From: Hydrogenophaga sp.
GTDB lineage: Bacteria; Pseudomonadota; Gammaproteobacteria; Burkholderiales; Burkholderiaceae_C
NCBI RefSeq assembly: GCF_019635465.1
Contig: NZ_JAHBZK010000001.1
Coordinates: 248,001-312,000, forward strand
Length of the DNA stretch: 64,000 nt
Direction: 5' to 3'
How positions within the stretch are numbered: the stretch's first letter is position 1; the number at the start of each line of letters is the position of its first letter. The position numbers and the translations under genes are program-made. A model generated the notes under the pieces. It was not told the origin of the DNA, searched no databases, and worked only from the letters and a program-made list of their open reading frames with translations. Below, one piece after another: positions 43,526-54,019 of the stretch.

Positions 43526-43584
43526 TAGCGGCAGCCATCCTCGGCGGCGACCCCGCCCGTCGCCCTCCCCCCAAAGGCGGGCGC

Positions 43585-44883
43585 TCAGACGATCAGCAGC
43601 GCCCGGAAGTCGTTGACGTTGGTGTGCGTGGGCCCGGTTACCACCAGATCGCCAATGGCCGAGAAGTAGCCATAGGCGTCGTTGCGCTCAAGGTGATCGC
43701 CCGCCTTCAGGCCCAGCGCAGCGGCGCGCGCCAGTGTGTCGGGTGTGACCACGGCGCCGGCGTTGTCTTCCACGCCATCGATGCCGTCGGTGTCGGCCGC
43801 CAGCGCCCACACCCGCGGCTGGCCGCCTAGCGCCTGTGCCAGGCCCAGGCAGAACTCGCCCGCACGACCACCGCGGCCCCTGGGTGCGTCCTCGGGCCGG
43901 GGTTTGACGGTCACGGTGGTCTCGCCGCCACTGAGCAACACGCAGGGCGCAATGAAGGTGCTGCGCCCCAGGGCCACCGATCGCGCCAACGCCGCGTGGA
44001 CCTTGCCCACCTCGCGCGATTCGCCCTCGATCTCGTCGCTGAGGATGTGCGCCGTGAGGCCCAGCGTGCGGGCCGCTTCGGCGGCCGCCTCCAGGCTTTG
44101 CTGCGGCGTGGCGATGAGGTGGGTCTGGTGACCCGCCAGACGCGCATCGCCGGGTTTGGGGGTTTCAAGTTCGCCACGCTCGAGCGACGCGCGCACCGAG
44201 GCAGGCACGGCAATGCGGTAGCGGTCCAGGATGGCCAGCGCATCGGCACAGCTGCTGACGTCGGCCACGGTGGGGCCACTGGCGATCACGCTCACGTCGT
44301 CGCCAGGCACGTCGCTGATGGTGAGTGTGACCACCTGGGCCGGCGCGCAGGCCGCGGCCAGGCGACCGCCCTTGATGCGCGAGAGGTGCTTGCGCACGGT
44401 GTTCATCTCGCCGATGTGTGCGCCACTGAGCAACAGCTCGCGGTTGATGCGCTGCTTGTCTTCGAGCGTGAGGCCCTCGGCCGGCAAGGTCAGCAATGCA
44501 GACCCGCCGCCCGAGATCAGGCACAGCACGAGATCGTCCGCGCCCAAACCTTGCACGAGCCCGAGGATGCGCTGTGCTGCGGCCAGCCCCGCCGCATCGG
44601 GCACCGGGTGCGCGGCCTCCACCACCTCGATGCGCTCGGGCAGGCCCGCAGCCCGAGGCGGCGTGTGGTGATAGCGCGTCACCACCAGGCCCGACAAAGG
44701 CGCGTCAGCGGGCCACAGGGCTTCGACGGCCTGCGCCATCGCGCCACCCGCTTTGCCGGCACCAATGACCACGGTGCGCCCCTTGGGTGGCGGTGGCAGA
44801 AACGTCGCCGTGTTGTGCAACGGCAGGGCGCGGCGCACCGCAGCGTCGTACAGGTGGCGCAGCAGCGCGCGCGGATCGTTCAT
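43585..44883 (-). CDS. ttuD: glycerate 2-kinase (MOFRL family)
   Basis: This 432-aa DUF4147/MOFRL kinase phosphorylates glycerate to 2-phosphoglycerate. Visible features are VIGAGKAGGAMAQAVE near residue 40, LISGGGSALL near 122, HLSRIKGGRLA near 165, SDVPGDDVSVIASGPT near 190, and the C-terminal MOFRL block with DTDGIDG. The ATG at 44883 overlaps the hydroxypyruvate isomerase stop (TGATG), so the two are coupled. They form the lower part of a glyoxylate-to-glycerate route; gcl and glxR are absent here. Confidence 0.92.
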   Translation of the reverse strand: MNDPRALLRHLYDAAVRRALPLHNTATFLPPPPKGRTVVIGAGKAGGAMAQAVEALWPADAPLSGLVVTRYHHTPPRAAGLPERIEVVEAAHPVPDAAGLAAAQRILGLVQGLGADDLVLCLISGGGSALLTLPAEGLTLEDKQRINRELLLSGAHIGEMNTVRKHLSRIKGGRLAAACAPAQVVTLTISDVPGDDVSVIASGPTVADVSSCADALAILDRYRIAVPASVRASLERGELETPKPGDARLAGHQTHLIATPQQSLEAAAEAARTLGLTAHILSDEIEGESREVGKVHAALARSVALGRSTFIAPCVLLSGGETTVTVKPRPEDAPRGRGGRAGEFCLGLAQALGGQPRVWALAADTDGIDGVEDNAGAVVTPDTLARAAALGLKAGDHLERNDAYGYFSAIGDLVVTGPTHTNVNDFRALLIV

Positions 44884-45695
44884 CACAGGCGGCCCCCGTC
44901 CGGGCGGCGCCCGTGCGCGCCCAGCCAGCGCAGCCCGGTCTCGGTGCCGCGGGGGCCTTTGTCGAAGGGGAAGTATTCCAGGCCCACCCAGCCGCCGTAA
45001 CCGCTCGATTCAATGGCGTCGAACACCACCCGCCAGTTCACCTCGCCCGTGCCCGGTTCGCCCCGACCGGGGTTATCGGCGATCTGGATATGCCCGATGC
45101 GCGGCAGCAGCGCGCGCAAGGTACCGATGAGCTCGCCCTGGGTGCGCTGCGCGTGGTACAGGTCGTACTGCAATTTGAGGTGCGAGGCACCCACTGCGCT
45201 GAAAAGCACCAGCGCCTCGTTGATGGAGGCAATGCTGTAGCCCGGCACGTCGCGCGCATTGAGCGGCTCGAGCATCAGCACCAGGTCTTCGCGCGCGGTG
45301 CGCTCGGCCGCGTGGCGCAGGTTGGCCACCAGCGTGGCGTGCGCCTGCTCGCGCGGGATGCCGCTTGGCCATAAGCCGGTCATGGCGTGCAGCCGTGGCA
45401 CGCCCAGCGCCTTGGCGTAGGTGATGGCTTGTTCAAGCCCGGCGCGGAAATCGTCAGTACGGCGCGGGTCGCAGGCAGTGCCGCGATCACCGGCCGCCCA
45501 GTCGCCCGGTGGCAGGTTGTGCAACTGCAGCGTGAGCTGGTTGTCCTGCAAGGCGCGCGCGATGTCGTCGGGCGACTCGGCGTAGGGGAACTGCAGTTCA
45601 ACCGCCTTGAAGCCGGCCTCGCGCGCCGCGGCAAAGCGCTGCAACAAGGGGCGATCGGTGAACAGGGTGCTGAGGTTGGCACAGAATCGGAGCAT
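44883..45695 (-). CDS. hyi: hydroxypyruvate isomerase
   Basis: This 270-aa TIM-barrel enzyme interconverts hydroxypyruvate and tartronate semialdehyde. Metal-site segments are LMLEPLNARDVPGYS near residue 145, LKLQYDLYHAQRTQG near 180, GHIQIADNPGRGEPGTGE near 210 and GLEYFP near 245. The start MLRFCANLS was chosen over an upstream GTG. It is transcribed away from the 8-oxoguanine deaminase gene and into the glycerate kinase gene. Confidence 0.92.
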   Translation of the reverse strand: MLRFCANLSTLFTDRPLLQRFAAAREAGFKAVELQFPYAESPDDIARALQDNQLTLQLHNLPPGDWAAGDRGTACDPRRTDDFRAGLEQAITYAKALGVPRLHAMTGLWPSGIPREQAHATLVANLRHAAERTAREDLVLMLEPLNARDVPGYSIASINEALVLFSAVGASHLKLQYDLYHAQRTQGELIGTLRALLPRIGHIQIADNPGRGEPGTGEVNWRVVFDAIESSGYGGWVGLEYFPFDKGPRGTETGLRWLGAHGRRPDGGRL

Positions 45696-45729
45696 CCCGG
45701 CATTGTCCACGCCCCGACCTCACTTTCGC

Positions 45730-47172
45730 ATGGCCACCCTGCTGATCCACCGCGCCCGCTGCATCGCCACCTTCGACCACGACGACCCCACCCGGTGCAC
45801 CGAGTGGACCGACGCCAGCCTGTTCGCGCGCGACGGCGTGATCGAATGGCTGGGACCATCGGCGCAGTTGCCGCCCGGGCTGCAGGCGGCCGACGAGGTC
45901 ATTCACGCGCAACACCTGCTGGTGGTGCCCGGCCTGGTGAACACCCACCACCACATGTTCCAGAGCCTCACGCGCGCCATTCCCGGTGTGCAGGACGCGG
46001 AGCTCTTCACCTGGCTGCGTGGCCTCTACCCGATCTGGCAGCGCCTGACCCCCGACATGATTCGCGTGTCCACCCAGCTGGCCATGGCCGAGTTGCTGCT
46101 GTCGGGCTGCACCACCTCAAGCGACCACCTCTACCTGTTTCCCAATGGCGCGCGCCTGGACGACAGCATCGAGGCCGCGCAAACCATGGGCATGCGCTTT
46201 GTGGCCACGCGCGGCAGCATGAGCGTGGGCGAGAGCCAGGGCGGCCTGCCACCCGATGCGCTGGTCGAGAACGAGGCGCACATCCTCAAAGACAGCCAGC
46301 GCCTCATCGAGACCTGGCATGGCCCGGCGCACGGCGCCATGCTGCAGATCGCGCTGGCCCCGTGTTCGCCCTTTTCGGTCAGCCCCGAGCTGATGCGCGA
46401 GAGCGCGGCGCTGGCGCGCTCGTTCAAGGGCCAGAGCGTGCGGCTGCACACGCACCTGGCCGAAAACGACCACGACCTGGCCTACAGCCGCGAGAAGTTC
46501 CAGCGCACGCCCACGCAATACGCGCAAGACCTGGGCTGGCTCGGCGACGACGTCTGGCACGCCCACTGCGTGAAGCTCGACGACGAGGGCATCTCGCTCT
46601 TCGCAGCCACCCGCACCGGCGTGGCGCATTGCCCCTGCAGCAACATGCGCCTGGCCTCGGGCATTGCGCCGGTGCGCCGCATGCGCAACGCCGGTGTGCC
46701 GGTGGGCCTGGGGGTGGACGGCAGCGCCAGCAACGACGCCGCACACCTGGTGAACGAAGCCCGTCAGGCCCTGCTGCTGGCGCGCGTGGGCCGCGCCATG
46801 CAGCCTCCCGAGCAGCGCGGGGGCAAGACCTTCTTCGGCTGCGACCTCGGGCCTGCCGAGATGACCGCGCGCGACGCGCTGTGGCTGGCCACGCGCGGCG
46901 GCGCGCAGGTGCTGGGTCGGCGCGACATCGGCGCGCTCGAAGTCGGCCGCTGTGCCGATCTGGCGCTGTTCGACCTCGACTCCCTCGCCATGGCCGGCGG
47001 CGCCGTGCACGACCCGCTGGCCGCGCTGCTGCTGTGTGCCAGCCCGAGCGCACAGCACGTGGTGGTGCACGGCCGGGTGCTGGTGCGCGACGGACAGCTC
47101 ACCATGCTCGACAGCACGCAGTTGGTGGCGCAGCACAACGCCAGCGCACGCGCCCTGATGGCGGGCGCTTGA
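45730..47172 (+). CDS. 8-oxoguanine deaminase
   Basis: This 480-aa amidohydrolase is closest to PA0142-type 8-oxoguanine deaminases, which convert 8-oxoguanine to urate and ammonia; atrazine chlorohydrolase-like enzymes are a more distant alternative. Metal ligands are visible in VNTHHHMFQSLTRA near residue 69, HTHLAENDHD near 240, HAHCVKLDD near 277 and GVDGSASND near 327. It is divergent from the hyi-glycerate kinase pair with only 34 bp between starts. It links oxidised-purine salvage to the purine genes at 3.6-18 kb. Confidence 0.88.
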   Translation: MATLLIHRARCIATFDHDDPTRCTEWTDASLFARDGVIEWLGPSAQLPPGLQAADEVIHAQHLLVVPGLVNTHHHMFQSLTRAIPGVQDAELFTWLRGLYPIWQRLTPDMIRVSTQLAMAELLLSGCTTSSDHLYLFPNGARLDDSIEAAQTMGMRFVATRGSMSVGESQGGLPPDALVENEAHILKDSQRLIETWHGPAHGAMLQIALAPCSPFSVSPELMRESAALARSFKGQSVRLHTHLAENDHDLAYSREKFQRTPTQYAQDLGWLGDDVWHAHCVKLDDEGISLFAATRTGVAHCPCSNMRLASGIAPVRRMRNAGVPVGLGVDGSASNDAAHLVNEARQALLLARVGRAMQPPEQRGGKTFFGCDLGPAEMTARDALWLATRGGAQVLGRRDIGALEVGRCADLALFDLDSLAMAGGAVHDPLAALLLCASPSAQHVVVHGRVLVRDGQLTMLDSTQLVAQHNASARALMAGA

Positions 47173-47234
47173 GCAACGGTGGCCGAGCGTCGAACCCGCA
47201 AGGGGCGAAGTCCGAGGGCATACGGGCGCCGCGA

Positions 47235-47254
47235 GTGCTCGCTCAGGCGAGCAC
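47235..47254. repeat. perfect inverted repeat between convergent genes
   Basis: GTGCTCGC and GCGAGCAC pair around a TCAG loop at the convergent ends of the 8-oxoguanine deaminase and esterase genes. There is no U-run, so it may be a weak transcription boundary only. Confidence 0.4.
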
Positions 47255-47935
47255 GCTCAACAGCCAGCGGTTGATGTCGGCCACTTCCTCGGGGCTGACG
47301 CTGTGCCCCATGGAATAGTCGTGCCACTCGACCGGATGACCCAGCGCCAGCAAGGCGTCGCGCGCGGCCTCACCGCGCGCCGGCACCACGATGTCGTCTT
47401 CTCGCCCATGCCCCATGAACACCGGCAAGCCGTAGCTGGCTTCGCTGCGCTCGGCCGGCATCGTATCGGCCAGTGGCAGGTAACCCGACAGCGCCACCAG
47501 CCCCGCCAGACGCACTGGTGAGCGCAGGCCGGTGAGCAGGGTCATCGCACAGCCCTGCGAGAAACCCATCAGCACGATGCGTTCTGCTGACACCCCGCGC
47601 GCCACCTCGCGCGCAATCAGTGCCTGCACCTGCTGCTGCGACGCGCGCAGGCCGGCTTCGTCTTCGACGCGCGGCAACGCCGGGTCGGCGCTCGGCGGGA
47701 AGATGTCGTACCAGGCGCGCATCGCATAGCCACCATTGATGGTGACCGGGCGCACGGGCGCACTGGGAAATACGAAGCGCAACGGGCCGATCGCCGACAG
47801 GTCGAGCATCTGTGCCACCGGCACGAAGTCGTTGCCATCGGCCCCCAGGCCGTGCAACACGATGACGCTGGCCACGGGCACCGCATCGGGTCCGCCACTC
47901 ACGCCTTCCAACAACTCAAGTTCGGTGTCCTGCAT
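47243..47935 (-). CDS. carboxylesterase, phospholipase/carboxylesterase family
   Basis: This 230-aa alpha/beta hydrolase starts at MQDTELELLEG. It has the oxyanion segment VIVLHGLGADGNDF (residues about 24-37), nucleophile elbow LMGFSQGCAM near residue 122, acid Asp in HGREDDIVVP near 178 and catalytic His in HDYSMGHSV near 207. It is related to P. fluorescens EstB and to acyl-protein thioesterases. The natural substrate is unknown. It is divergent from the hydratase gene with a 40-bp gap. Confidence 0.9.
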   Translation of the reverse strand: MQDTELELLEGVSGGPDAVPVASVIVLHGLGADGNDFVPVAQMLDLSAIGPLRFVFPSAPVRPVTINGGYAMRAWYDIFPPSADPALPRVEDEAGLRASQQQVQALIAREVARGVSAERIVLMGFSQGCAMTLLTGLRSPVRLAGLVALSGYLPLADTMPAERSEASYGLPVFMGHGREDDIVVPARGEAARDALLALGHPVEWHDYSMGHSVSPEEVADINRWLLSVLA

Positions 47936-47975
47936 GGGCTGGCAGCATACGCGCGCCTCGACCACAATGCGCCGC

Positions 47976-48773
47976 ATGACCCCTGACCAACTGCTGCAAC
48001 ACGCCGACCAGGGACTGCCCTGGACCGAACGCCAGAGCGACCTGGCCGACTACAGCCTGGACGCCGCCTACCGCGACGCGCTCACGGTGCGCTCACTGCG
48101 CATCGCGCGCGGCGAGCGCCCGGTGGGCTTCAAGGTCGGCTTCACCAACCGCGGCATCTGGCCGGTGTACCAGGTGTACGCGCCCATCTGGGGCACCGTC
48201 TGGGCGCACAGCGTCGCCTTCTGCGATGGCGAAGGCACGCTCGACCTGCGCAACACCTGCGAGCCGCGCATCGAACCCGAGGCGGTGTTCGGCTTTCGCG
48301 CCTCGCCTCCCAACGATCCGACCATGGCGGATCTGTTTGACGCGCTGGAATGGGTGGCCCCGGGTTTCGAGATCGTGCAATCGCACCTGCCCGGCTGGAA
48401 GTTCGCCGCGCCCGACACGGTGGCCGACGGCGGGCTGCATGCGCGGCTGCTGGTGGGCGCGCGCCGGTCGGTGCGCGAAATCGCCGACAGCGCGGTCAAC
48501 CTCGACGCCCAGTTGGCCGGCGCGGGCGTGGTGCTGGCGCGCGACGGCGCCGCGGTGGAGCAGGGTCGGGGCCTCAACGTGCTCGATGGCCCCATGCAGG
48601 CGCTGTGGCACTTCGTGAAGGAGCTGCAGCGCTGCCCCGGCGCGCCCAGCCTGCAACCCGGCGATCTGGTCACCACCGGCACCTGGACCGATGCCTGGCC
48701 AGTGACGCCTGGCCAGACCTGGCACGCGGCCTTCGATGCGCCGCTGACGCCGCTCACCCTGCGGCTGGAGTGA
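47976..48773 (+). CDS. 2-keto-4-pentenoate hydratase family protein
   Basis: This 265-aa protein belongs to the hydratase/decarboxylase branch of the FAH superfamily. Metal-binding acids are in CEPRIEPEAVFGF near residue 95 and GFEIVQSHLPGWKF near 128; the block GLNVLDGPMQALWHFVKEL precedes the C-terminal substrate loop GDLVTTGTWTDAWPV. It may hydrate 2-oxopent-4-enoate or decarboxylate 4-oxalocrotonate-type acids. No meta-cleavage genes are nearby, so its pathway is open. A start three codons upstream (47967) is possible. Confidence 0.85.
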   Translation: MTPDQLLQHADQGLPWTERQSDLADYSLDAAYRDALTVRSLRIARGERPVGFKVGFTNRGIWPVYQVYAPIWGTVWAHSVAFCDGEGTLDLRNTCEPRIEPEAVFGFRASPPNDPTMADLFDALEWVAPGFEIVQSHLPGWKFAAPDTVADGGLHARLLVGARRSVREIADSAVNLDAQLAGAGVVLARDGAAVEQGRGLNVLDGPMQALWHFVKELQRCPGAPSLQPGDLVTTGTWTDAWPVTPGQTWHAAFDAPLTPLTLRLE

Positions 48774-48869
48774 GCTCTCCAATCGCGCCGCAGCACGGGG
48801 AAAACCCACGGTGGTCATTGCGCCGGATTCGGTAGCCTCGGCAGGTTCGAAGCCCAGGAGACCCGCTCA

Positions 48870-50561
<1,692 letters not shown>

Positions 50562-50582
50562 CGCTGCCGCTACCATCGCGGC

Positions 50583-51560
50583 ATGCACATACTGCTTACC
50601 GGCGCCGCCGGCTTCATCGGCATGCACACCGCGCAGCGATTGCTGGCGCGCGGTGACACCGTCACCGGCATCGACAACCTCAACACCTACTACGACCCGG
50701 CCCTCAAGCAGGCGCGGCTTGACGCCCTGCAAGGCGCGCCGGGTTTTCGCTTCGAGCGGCTCGATGTGGCCGACCGCAGCGGCATGGAGGCGTTGTTCTC
50801 GCGCCAGCCTTTCGACGCGGTGGTGCACCTGGCGGCGCAAGCGGGCGTGCGCTACTCCATCACCCATCCGCACGCCTACCTCGAGAGCAACCTCACCGGC
50901 TTTGGCCATGTGCTCGAAGGCTGCCGTGCCCAGGGCGTGAAGCACCTGGTCTACGCGTCAAGCTCCAGCGTGTACGGGGGCAACACCAAAATGCCGTTCG
51001 AGGAGAGCGACCCGGTCGATCACCCGGTGAGCCTGTACGCCGCCACCAAGAAGGCCAATGAGCTGATGGCGCACACCTACAGCCACCTCTACCGGCTGCC
51101 CGCCACGGGTTTGCGCTTCTTCACCGTGTACGGCCCGTGGGGCCGGCCCGACATGGCGTATTTCTCGTTCACCAAGGCGGTGCTCGAAGGCCGCACCATC
51201 GACGTCTTCAACCACGGCGACATGAAGCGCGACTTCACCTACATCGACGACATCGTCGAAGGCGTGGTGCGCGTGCTCGACAAACCCGCCACACCCTCTA
51301 CGCCAGAGGGCGCACCCCATCGGGTGTTCAACATCGGCAACCACGACCCGGTCCAGCTGATGGATTTCATCGCTTGCATCGAAAAAGCCACCGGCCGCGA
51401 AGCGACCAAACGCCTGCTGCCCATGCAACCCGGCGACGTACCTGCCACCTACGCCAGCACCCGCGCGTTGCACGACTGGGTGGGCTTTGCGCCCGCCACG
51501 CCCCTGGCCGAGGGCATTGACCGTTTTGTGGCCTGGTACCGCGCCTACTACGGCGTCTGA
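50583..51560 (+). CDS. NAD-dependent epimerase, probably UDP-glucuronate 4-epimerase
   Basis: This 325-aa extended SDR has the NAD site TGAAGFIGMHTAQRLL (residues 6-21), the DNLNTYYDPALKQARL segment typical of UDP-glucuronate epimerases (residues 32-47), the Ser in ASSSSVYGGN near 123 and the catalytic YAATKKANE near 149. It would supply UDP-galacturonate for surface polysaccharide. No other polysaccharide genes adjoin. The 3' end overlaps the convergent phosphatase gene by 13 bp. Confidence 0.9.
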   Translation: MHILLTGAAGFIGMHTAQRLLARGDTVTGIDNLNTYYDPALKQARLDALQGAPGFRFERLDVADRSGMEALFSRQPFDAVVHLAAQAGVRYSITHPHAYLESNLTGFGHVLEGCRAQGVKHLVYASSSSVYGGNTKMPFEESDPVDHPVSLYAATKKANELMAHTYSHLYRLPATGLRFFTVYGPWGRPDMAYFSFTKAVLEGRTIDVFNHGDMKRDFTYIDDIVEGVVRVLDKPATPSTPEGAPHRVFNIGNHDPVQLMDFIACIEKATGREATKRLLPMQPGDVPATYASTRALHDWVGFAPATPLAEGIDRFVAWYRAYYGV

Positions 51561-52030
51561 GGCGCAGCACCCAGCAAGCGGTCGAGCACCGGGCCGCTGG
51601 CTTGCTCGCACAGGCCCAGCACCAGTTCGAACCCCTCGATCGGCCCGTAGTAAGGGTCCGGCACTTCGCGTTCACCCAGGCCTGCGTACTGCAGGTACAG
51701 GTGCACCTTGCCAACATGCGCGGGCGGGCAGCGACGCTGCAGATGGCGCAGGTTGCTCTTGTCCATGGCCAGGATCAGATCGAAGCGCTCGAAATCCGCA
51801 TCGGTGATGCCGCGCGCTCGCTCTGCCGCAATGGCGCCGTACCCACGCGCCTGGGCCAGGCGTTGTGCGCGCCGGTCAGCGGCTTCACCTTCGTGACCGT
51901 CGTACACGCCGGCGGAATCCACCGACACATCGGCCTGGCGCCCGCGCCGCGCCACTTCCGACTGCAACACCGCGCTCGCCATTGGCGAGCGGCAGATGTT
52001 GCCCATGCAAACCATCAGTACCTGAACCAT
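51548..52030 (-). CDS. low-molecular-weight protein tyrosine phosphatase
   Basis: This 160-aa phosphatase has the CX5R active site CMGNICRS (Cys8, Arg14) at the N-terminus and the general-acid loop DPYYG near residue 128. The start MVQVLMVCMGN is fixed by this motif; in-frame codons upstream were rejected. Such enzymes often regulate exopolysaccharide tyrosine kinases; here the only sugar gene nearby is the convergent epimerase. Confidence 0.93.
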   Translation of the reverse strand: MVQVLMVCMGNICRSPMASAVLQSEVARRGRQADVSVDSAGVYDGHEGEAADRRAQRLAQARGYGAIAAERARGITDADFERFDLILAMDKSNLRHLQRRCPPAHVGKVHLYLQYAGLGEREVPDPYYGPIEGFELVLGLCEQASGPVLDRLLGAAPQTP

Positions 52031-52060
52031 GCGGCGAGCATAACGGCGGGCAACAGGCAC

Positions 52061-52084
52061 AAAAAAGCCCGCACGCGGCGGGCT
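52061..52084 (-). terminator. Rho-independent terminator of the H-NS-type gene
   Basis: On the minus strand AGCCCGC pairs with GCGGGCT around a CGCGT loop, followed by six T. It is 20 bp beyond the H-NS-type gene stop. Confidence 0.85.
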
Positions 52085-52103
52085 CGGATGAAGGCGGTGA
52101 ACC

Positions 52104-52400
52104 TCAGATGCGGAAAGCGTCCAGGCTCTTGCCAGCCGCCAGCACGTCGCGCACCCATTGCGGCTTGCGCCCCGGGCCACCGGCCCAGAGTTCGCCGTTG
52201 GGGCCACGGTACTTGGGCGCCGCCGCCGGCTTGGCCGCGCGTTTGGTGCTGGTGCCACCCAAATCGGCCACGGTGATGCCGTATTGCTTCATCTTGGCCT
52301 TGATATCAGTAATCACGCCAGCCAACTCGTCTTTGCGAGCTTGCTCGGCCTGCGCCATCAGCGATTGCGCCTGGGCCATCAACTCGGAATACGTTGCCAT
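52104..52400 (-). CDS. H-NS family nucleoid-associated protein
   Basis: This 98-aa protein has an N-terminal helical oligomerisation part (residues 1-45) and a C-terminal DNA-binding part with YRGPNGELWAGGPGRKPQWV (residues about 64-83), the beta-proteobacterial H-NS signature. An Ala/Lys/Pro-rich linker joins them. Its own terminator follows. It probably silences AT-rich or acquired DNA and shapes the nucleoid. Confidence 0.93.
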   Translation of the reverse strand: MATYSELMAQAQSLMAQAEQARKDELAGVITDIKAKMKQYGITVADLGGTSTKRAAKPAAAPKYRGPNGELWAGGPGRKPQWVRDVLAAGKSLDAFRI

Positions 52401-52479
52401 TGATTGTTCCTTTTCGCCTTATGGAATGTTGACCAACCGGGGCACTGGTCACGTGCCAGCGCGCATTGTATTGGCGAAT

Positions 52480-53454
52480 TCAGCGGCCAGCGATGAAATT
52501 TTGCAATTCGGGCGGCAATTCGGTCTGCAATTGCAAGCTCTGTTGCGAAACCGGGTGCGTCAGCCGCAATCGCCAGGCGTGCAGAAACATGCGCTTGAGG
52601 CCCGCCCGCGCCAATTGCCGGTTGCGCTCGAAATCGCCGTATTTGTCGTCACCCGCAATCGGGTGACCCGCGCTGGCCAGATGCACCCGGATCTGGTGCG
52701 TACGCCCGGTCTTGATGGTGACTTCGAGCAGACTCAGCGCTGGCAGGCCGTCAGCACCTGCTGGCCACACCTGCGAGACCTTGACGAGTGTGATCGCTCG
52801 CATGCCGTCAGGGTCGTCGCTCGAGGTCACCCGCACCCGGCGTTCGCCGTCGGCGAGCAAGAACTTGTGCAGCGGCTGGTCAATCACCTTTTGATTGGCT
52901 GGCCACTCCCCCAACACCAGCGCCAGATAAGTCTTTCCGGTCTCGCGTTCGCGAAATTGGTCCTGCAGCGCCTTGAGGGCACTCTTTTTCTTGGCCACCA
53001 GCAGCAGGCCGCTGGTTTCGCGATCGAGGCGGTGCACCAATTCGAGCAGACGGGCGGTGGGCCGGGCCCGGCGCAATTGTTCGATCACTCCGAAGCTCAC
53101 GCCGCTGCCGCCATGCACGGCCACGCCAGCGGGCTTGTCAATCGCCAGCAAGACCTCGTCCTCGAAAACAACAGGAAATTCGCGCGGCGGGGCGGGGTTG
53201 TCGGCCTTTTCTTCGGCGCGGGCCGACAGGCGAATCGGCGGAATGCGCAACACATCGCCGGTATTGACGCGGTCATCGGCCGCCACCCGCCCCTTGTTTC
53301 GACGGACTTCGCCCGAGCGAATGATGCGGTAGATGTGCGTCTTGGGCACGCCCTTGAGGTGGCGCACCAGGAAGTTGTCGAGGCGCTGGCCGTCGGATTC
53401 CTCATCGACAGTGAGGTGGCGGACGGCAGGCGGGTCGGAAGGGCTCATTGGCAC
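52480..53454 (-). CDS. rluC: 23S rRNA pseudouridine synthase RluC
   Basis: This 324-aa enzyme has an S4 RNA-binding domain (residues about 22-70, GQRLDNFLVRHL and RSGEVRRNKGRV) and a catalytic RluA-family domain with the Asp in VHRLDRETSGLLLVAKK near residue 146. IKTGRTHQIRVHLASAGHPIAGD follows near 248. RluC modifies U955, U2504 and U2580 in E. coli. An internal ATG at 53448 is an alternative start. It is divergent from rne, a conserved pairing. Confidence 0.93.
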   Translation of the reverse strand: MPMSPSDPPAVRHLTVDEESDGQRLDNFLVRHLKGVPKTHIYRIIRSGEVRRNKGRVAADDRVNTGDVLRIPPIRLSARAEEKADNPAPPREFPVVFEDEVLLAIDKPAGVAVHGGSGVSFGVIEQLRRARPTARLLELVHRLDRETSGLLLVAKKKSALKALQDQFRERETGKTYLALVLGEWPANQKVIDQPLHKFLLADGERRVRVTSSDDPDGMRAITLVKVSQVWPAGADGLPALSLLEVTIKTGRTHQIRVHLASAGHPIAGDDKYGDFERNRQLARAGLKRMFLHAWRLRLTHPVSQQSLQLQTELPPELQNFIAGR

Positions 53455-53477
53455 ACCACGACAAGGAACGACGTGTC

Positions 53478-53483
53478 TATAAT
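53478..53483 (+). promoter_or_regulatory. -10 box of the rne promoter
   Basis: A perfect TATAAT lies in the rluC-rne gap, 537 bp before the rne start. A TTGGCA hexamer exists at 53448 but its spacing (24 bp) is too long, so the -35 is weak or unusual. Confidence 0.6.
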
Positions 53484-53489
53484 GCGCGA

Positions 53490-54019
53490 CGCCCGTTGTG
53501 TGCTGTAAGTGGTTGATTTGCCTCGGAGTTTAAGGCAGCACCCACCACAGTGGCTGGCCCGGAGATGCCGGGGGCCCAGCGGGCAAAGGTGGCCAGCCCT
53601 GGCACCCGGCTCGAACGAGCGATCACAACGCAGCAATCCACGCGAGGTGATCGGCCCTCAGCGCCGGCGGACGCCAGGGTGGAATCCGCAGACCCACAGC
53701 GAACAAACAACGGAATACCCCATCGCTCAGGCGCCGACCAAGTGCCGCCTGAGCGAGGACGAAGAGACACAGCGAAGCCCGCGGCCAGATCCATGTCCAC
53801 GACACACATCCAGCCCGCTTTGCCCTGCATCCGACTCCACGCGCCCATGCCCGACCCGGCGCGGCGTCGCAGCGCCTGACGCGCGACGCCCCTCCAACGC
53901 CCGGTCACGGCTCTCCGGCAATTCCTCCTGCGTTCGTTGCGTGTGCGGCTTCCCGGCCTGACGGGTGGCCCGGGCACGTGTGCCCTCTGCCACCGTGTGT
54001 GCACGCAAGGAAACGCAAC
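53490..54019 (+). other. long GC-rich 5' leader of rne
   Basis: About 530 nt separate the predicted transcription start from the rne start codon, without a convincing gene. RNase E messages have long structured leaders used for autoregulation in E. coli. Here GGCTGGCC (53552-53559) can pair either with GGGCCCAGC (53572-53580) or with GGCCAGCC (53591-53598), so two mutually exclusive stems are possible. An open frame at 53509-53961 exists but looks like unselected GC-rich sequence. Confidence 0.6.

Noticed and set aside
53509-53961. Possible 150-aa gene in the rne leader
   Set aside because: No ribosome site, Arg/Pro/Thr-rich composition and no family match. It is better explained as leader RNA.
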